Assembly (NCBI GenBank): GCA_036365145.1
Contig: JAEOAD010000603.1
Coordinates: forward strand, 2,728,001 to 2,792,000
DNA: 64,000 nt
Direction: 5' to 3'
From: Orientallactaga sibirica
Taxonomy: Eukaryota; Chordata; Mammalia; Rodentia; Dipodidae
In this document: piece after piece, positions 59,091 to 64,000 of the stretch
Layout: each line of letters begins with the position of its first letter
Numbering within the stretch: position 1 is the first letter of the stretch
The notes under the pieces: generated by a model
Told to the model about the DNA's origin: nothing
Databases searched by the model: none
What the model saw: the letters and a program-made list of their open reading frames with translations, nothing else
Position numbers and translations under genes: made by a program

Positions 59091-59722
59091 TGATACACTC
59101 ACCTGGTCTGAGAGCCTATGCAATAGGCCTGGAAGAAATGTGAAAAGAGTTTTAGAGAGAAAAGGAGAGAAAGTACAGAGAGTTCCCGCCACGTGGAGGG
59201 CAGGAGGGATAGAAAGGGGCCAAAGGGATTTTCTCTTCCTCTAGGCACAGGCTGACAATAGAGGAGACTTACCAGAACCTGGAGGTTCAGGAATGATGCA
59301 GGGGCTGCCATGAGAGCTTGCCCTCCCCTGGTAAATGTATTTATAACCTTATGGTGGTAGATCCTACCTTCTAGTTCAGGCGAGACAAAGAGACAGCTGC
59401 TTGGTCTGTGTGAGAGGCTGGCTGAAGAAAAGGCTGGCCATGATGCCAAGTTCTGGAGGTGAACTTGATCAACCTTAATGTCAGGATTAGATTTAAATTC
59501 TAGGAAAAGGGACCTCACCTTGCTCCCAGGGAGGTGCTCAGGTTGTTTGTGGAAAATCAGGTTTAGGGAATTCCTTTAGGCAAGAGATAAGGAGATTGGC
59601 TTCTTCTCTGATCTCTAGCAGAGGGAGCACAGACTGTAAGGACAAAACCAAAGACATTCCTGCTTTTTACTTTCAAGGGTCCAGTTACCCTACCTGCCTA
59701 ACAAAGCTTGATCCCTCCCACA
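59091..59722 (-). promoter_or_regulatory. GC-richer block with TATA box and splice donor; possible LTR promoter
   Basis: On the minus strand TATAAATA lies at 59345-59338 in a GC-richer block, and about 240 bases further on CCAG/GTGAGT (59106-59097) is a near-ideal splice donor. The stretch between could be a first exon. An open frame of 139 codons (59518-59099) covers it, ends at the TGA within the donor and shows no known domain; it starts upstream of the TATA box, so it is probably chance. TG/CA edges at 59091 and 59722 would fit an LTR, but no target duplication is seen. What it is remains open. Confidence 0.35.
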
Positions 59723-60547
59723 AGTATTCTGTAGGTTGAGATTTCTATTTTATAGCCCATTTTATTTCCAAAACAAAGTAGTTGTCATTTATGGGATAGA
59801 CAAGTATATATCTGTTTGTTCTTCTCTTTGTTTTCTTCTTATTATTGGGAGAAAGAACTCATTTTTGCTCCTGGTTTGTGAGAGCAGTGACTATCATGGT
59901 TATCATGATAGATGGAGGTCATGATGGCAGCAGAATGTGGCTGGGACTGCTCACATGTAGGTGCACCAGGAAGCAAAGAAATATGCATTTTGAAACAACA
60001 TTTTTATTAATTTAAACTTATAAATCATTCATTTTCTTAGTAATATAATAACATGATAGTTGTACAGTTATATTTTAATATATATGTCAGTTATTTAGAT
60101 ACTTTTGTGATTATATTTATCTATATCACTTAAATTATAACAGATTTCCCCAAGGAAAATCTTGCATTACAAACAGAAATAATTTCAGCCTGGTTAAGAA
60201 TCTCAAAAATCAAAAATCCTTTATAAAATAAAATGTTATCTTTGATAATCTCTGATGATGTTGACATATTGTCTTCAGTTAAATTAGCTAGAAATCTTTC
60301 AAATGTCATGTCAAAATTATATTACTCCATTAGTTTTATATAGTTGTAATTGATTGCTTGTAATAAGTTTTTCATTGGTTTAAATTTAATGATTAAATAT
60401 TTTCTCTTGGATGTCATCCTGTGGTTGCGAATATGTCATTGTACTCATTGCGTGATCATTATTCAGAGATTTTGAAATATTTAATAGCAAAATCTTTAGG
60501 TGGAATTTGTGTGGTTCCTATTGATGTTACTGTCAATGCAAAAGATG
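59723..60547. other. Unassigned AT-rich DNA
   Basis: No gene or repeat family recognised. Confidence 0.45.
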
Positions 60548-61010
60548 CAGCTCTCACCTCAAAGAGGATAAGGGATAGTTTATTCTGGAACCAAATATGA
60601 GTGAACATGGCTTGGGAATACAGATTTAGGTTACCCCAAATTCCATGTTCCAGCGTGTTAACATTTCATGAAGGTTTTATAGTTATAGAGCAAAAGGAAG
60701 TCATAAATCAGGGAACTTTTCAAATGCATTCGCTGACCATATCCAAGTGGGGAAATCTCTACCATAGACTTCAGATACTATCTGATAGCATTCTTAGTTC
60801 TTGTGTTAGTGGTAGATGGGGGTCTGTTCTTACATTTCAATAAGCATCACACATGATCAACTGGCAGTCACCAGGAAGTTAGGTCAGACACAGAGGTGGT
60901 CAATAAATGGCTGTAAGGAAGCTAAAGTTAGCCCAAGGTCATTTGGCTCTGATCCTGCACTATTCTATCTCTATAGGAGACCTTTCAGTCCATTCAGACT
61001 TATATGAGGC
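60548..61010 (-). mobile_element. Possible LTR of unknown family
   Basis: Moderate GC; reverse-strand AATAAA at 60584-60579 near one end, with 'tattctggaaccaaatatga' and 'cattcgctgaccatatccaa' blocks that look repeat-like. Edges and target duplication not found. Confidence 0.3.
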
Positions 61011-61698
61011 AGATACAACACTTTCAATTCAGCCTTACTTGAATGCTGTACTTTCTGGGAACTTCATATTATAATAAATTGGAATTTCTTGGCTTATAGT
61101 ACTAGAAATAGATTTCAGCAGCTTGAAATGAGTTTAACTGTCTAGAACCCATGGGTCACCAGGGGTGCATTCCATCTACATGCTGGGAGTTCCTTCTACC
61201 TCTTTCATAAGCTGCCTGGGGCCACTGTTATGTGACTTTTCCTGGGCATACATGAGCAAACATCTATTTGTCCCAAACAGGGATTCAATGACTGACTAAA
61301 GAAATGATTTCTCCCAAGTTTGTCTTAGAGAAGCAGTGAGTTTACTGGATAACTTACAGAAATATGGGCGATAGCTCACTTATAAGGAGTATGGATGACT
61401 CAAAGGCAGCTTTATCATAGAAAGCCCTCCACAATATGGGGGATGCCTCATGGAAACTCCATTCCTGACATTCTCTGCTCCAATTTTGGTCTGTTTAGCA
61501 AGTTGAAAGCCCCCTGTCCTCTATAATTGTTACTGCTGATATAAATTTGAAGAGAGGGTTAGTGAATCCTGTAAATATCAGGAGCTTCCTGATATTTGTG
61601 AGTCTTATTTGCTTCCTGAGTCTTGTAAGGTTCAATTATTTCCTGAGTCTAAAAGAGAGGTCTTCCAGTGGCAATGTTTCAATTAAGAAACCAACTAT
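61011..61698. other. Unassigned; repeat-like, moderate GC
   Basis: Contains 'gagaagcagtgagtttactg' and 'tatggatgactcaaaggcag' blocks that look like a rodent LTR, but I cannot name or bound it. Confidence 0.3.
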
Positions 61699-61912
61699 AG
61701 GGCTGGGGTGATGACTCAGAAGTTAAAGCACTTTCTTACAAAGCCAAAGGACCCAGATTCGACTACCCAGGACCCACATAAGCCAGATGCACATGGTGGT
61801 ACATGTGTCTGGAGCTAGTTTGTGCACCCATTCTTTCTCTCTTTCTCTCTGCCTCTTCCCCCCCCTCTCTCAAATAAAGAAATAAATAAAAATAAAATAT
61901 TTTTTTAAAAAG
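61699..61912 (+). mobile_element. tRNA-derived SINE (Dip-like)
   Basis: 'gggctggggtgatgactcag' head, 'acatgtgtctggagctagtt' body, (TC)n with a C run, and AAAT tail. Likely eroded duplication aaccaactata / aaacaactaga. Confidence 0.9.
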
Positions 61913-62003
61913 TAAACAACTAGAGAAGAGTCATTCATTGGCTCATGTTCCTGTTTTCTATCTTCAAAGCCAACATGATAACTTCTTGAAATCATATTCC
62001 TTG

Positions 62004-62389
62004 TGTCGTAGTCAGTTTCATGTTGCTGGGATGGACATCCAAACAGACACCATTTAGGAATGGAAGGAATCTGTTTCAAGCTTACATGTCTAGGGGGAAG
62101 TTTCATCAAAGGTGGAAGAAGCTGCTTCTATACATCCAAGCAGAGAGAAATAACCACCCATCCAACAAAAACCAACAAGCACAAAATGTGCAGCAAGGCA
62201 GAACCCCAGAGTTCAGACTGCTTTGCATATCTTTGGGCTGGAATTCACAGCTACCCCCCAAAACACCTGTATGTAGCACCCCAGTATCTGCCCCCAGTGA
62301 CACCTCCTCCAGCCAAGTAGCTGAAGAACCAAGTTACAAACTTCAATAAAACACCTGAGTCTATGAGGGACATACATTATACTACCACA
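62004..62389 (-). mobile_element. Solo LTR, same MaLR-like family as 10.7 and 21-24 kb
   Basis: 'ctttgggctggaattcacag', 'agtgacacctcctccagcca' and 'aaacacctgagtctatga' match the LTRs at 21427 and 23788. The right edge at 62389 reads TGTGGTAG on the minus strand. The left edge (about 62004) is approximate. No partner LTR in view. Confidence 0.68.
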
Positions 62390-62654
62390 TTTTAACAGTG
62401 CTTTCATCATCACATTTATTGTCTAACCTCTTAAAGATAACTCAGAGACCTTAACTTGTTCATTCTGCACTATCCTTTGTTATGTAAAGTAATATATACA
62501 CAATTCTGAAGAGTGAGATGTGGATATCTTTGGGCAGATATTATTCTATCACAGTATTTTTCCTGTACACTTACTAACTAATGCAGTAGTTTATTAAATG
62601 TAATATCATGTCTTTTCTCATAATTCCCTGATTTGAAAATATTCTAAAAAAATA

Positions 62655-62815
62655 GCCAGGCAAGGTGGCACATACCTTTAATCCTAGCACTGGGATGCAG
62701 AGGTAGGATGATTGCCTTGAGTTCAAGGCCAGCCGAAGATTACATAGTAAATTCCAGAGCAGCCTGGACTAGAGTGAAACCCTACCTCAAAAAACAAAAA
62801 ACAAAAACAAAAAAA
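62655..62815 (+). mobile_element. B1-like SINE
   Basis: 'gccaggcaaggtggcacata' head, 'aatcctagcactgggatgca', 'gtgaaaccctacctc' and an AAAC-rich tail. Confidence 0.92.
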
Positions 62816-62849
62816 TCCTTCTAAATAATATATTATGCAGACTGCCAAA

Positions 62850-62965
62850 AGGCCTGCCATGGCTTAGGGAACATTGTAGAAGAGGAGATGGAAAGATTCT
62901 AAGAGCCACATAGTGAGTGGGAATACCCTGATACCCTGAAGCATGGTCCCCACTACATCATCTGG
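62850..62965 (+). mobile_element. L1 3'-UTR-like fragment
   Basis: 'aacattgtagaagaggagat' and 'gattctaagagccacatagt' followed by 'gggaataccc' match the L1 3'-UTR family at 47070 and, inverted, at 36200. Confidence 0.5.
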
Positions 62966-64000
62966 ACTGAGAAGGGCTCCAGGAAAGTGCAAATAGGGGA
63001 AATGGAATAAAAGAATATATATTATAATTATCAATCACAGACATACACACCAATCATACCAAGTTCAGTAGATAGCTCTTGTAAAAGTTTGGAAATAGTC
63101 ATTGTAAGTCTATCCCAAGTGAGATATGATAGGTTTCTAGCTCATCTAATTAATGCTTGCTATTGCTCTCCATCTTGACTTTATCTGATAGGCAAGCCTT
63201 TTGTAGAGTAGTGTTATTGCTTCGTATCCAACAAAATACTTTTTTAAATTTTACATTTTACCTGACTCCAAAACATGTCCTATGAAACATTGTGCTAAAC
63301 CTAACCACTTTCTTTACATTAGCATGAGTGAACAATTTCACTCAATTTGTTTATGCTTTTTGCAATTAGTACTGATATGTAACTTCTGATAAAATGAGAA
63401 TTTGTTTCCAGCTGCCCCATGAACACCTGCAAGGCTAAACTGTGGAAATCTGAGAATCGTGCCAGCACTTAATCATCATTTACACTTCCCATGTTTAGTA
63501 CTCGGCTGTGAAGGCCCAGCCAGTGACCTGCTGAAGGCTTTTCCAGTAAAACCCAGCAGACATAAACCAGGGCATGTCAAATATGCTTACAGAGAGCCTT
63601 CTCTCCAGCTGTCAAGCAGCACACAGTACTACAGACACACAGTAGGAGGCTCTTCTATCTTTGGTTTTGACTAGTTAAGAGTGTTTGGTTAAGCAGTTTG
63701 AAAGGTGATAGGTGAGTGGGGTCTTTAGTTGAAGTTATGGGTCAAATTCCAGGCCTTCAGTAGCATATTGGAGACAGAGAAAAATAAATTACTGGGCTTT
63801 CTAGTATACATAGCCATAAAACACCTTATGGTATGATTGAAGGCTAAGCTCTACTTTATAAGTTAACACAAGCAAAAATCATCATAAAGGAAAATAGAGC
63901 TCCTAAAATGTGTATCCACAAAAACAAAAAAAAATTCAGTAAAGAAAACAATGGAGAGGTAGATTTTAAAGGCAGAGGAAGACATGAATGAACAAATCAT
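62966..64000. other. Unassigned DNA to the window end
   Basis: 63380-63670 has moderate GC and an open frame (63459-63674, 71 codons) with no known domain. The rest is AT-rich. No supported gene. Confidence 0.45.

Noticed and set aside
59069..59651. ACAAAACCAA at 59069-59078 and 59642-59651 as a target duplication of the GC-rich block
   Set aside because: It does not sit at plausible LTR edges, and a 10-base A/C-rich match can arise by chance.

Overview
This is a stretch of mammalian nuclear DNA with no recognisable host gene. The organism looks like a rodent and probably a jerboa-type one (Dipodidae). It carries many 7SL-derived B1-like SINEs and many tRNA-derived SINEs that open with a 'ggctggagagatggcttagc' type head and end in a (TC)n/(TAAA)n tail. 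I associate this pair, from memory, with jerboas; that is recognition, not a search result. The DNA is AT-rich and reads as a gene desert or a very long intron. Almost every open frame is short and is either a relic of a retroelement or chance.

Layout. 0.6-7.3 kb: a nearly complete minus-strand class III (ERV-L) provirus with paired LTRs, a 5-bp target-site duplication (CATAT), a tRNA-Leu-like primer site, and broken gag, protease, RT, RNase H, integrase and dUTPase segments; no env. 7.66-8.37 kb: a second ERV-L-type solo LTR (TSD ATAGT), interrupted by a SINE and carrying a long purine tract. 10.7 kb: solo LTR of a second (MaLR-like) family. 15.9-18.3 kb: a cluster of tRNA-type SINEs. 21.1-24.7 kb: a nest in which an older rodent repeat holds a minus-strand MaLR-like element with two LTRs, whose inside holds a B1 and a solo ERV1-type LTR with a 4-bp TSD (CAAC). 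25.4-26.6 kb: a TG microsatellite and old L1 3' ends. 34.2-35.7 kb: MLT1/MST-like LTR pieces. 36.0-40.6 kb (perhaps to 41.9 kb): two old L1 copies on the minus strand, broken by SINEs. 44.4-47.3 kb: old plus-strand L1 3' ends and SINEs. 49.2-55.0 kb: a long plus-strand L1 with a repeat-bearing 5' region and decayed ORF1 and ORF2. Its RT active-site block is missing, and a tRNA-type SINE sits inside ORF2 with an 18-bp TSD. 55.5-56.9 kb: B1 copies and simple repeats. 59.1-59.7 kb: a GC-richer block with a minus-strand TATA box and a strong splice donor. 61.7-62.8 kb: more SINEs and one more copy of the MaLR-like LTR.

Nothing here forms a working gene system. The value is in the insertion history: several insertions have exact target duplications, so their relative order can be read directly. 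The best candidates for present function are the TATA/splice-donor block at 59.1-59.35 kb and the LTRs as possible promoters. Retroelement family names are by recognition and should be confirmed with RepeatMasker/Dfam.
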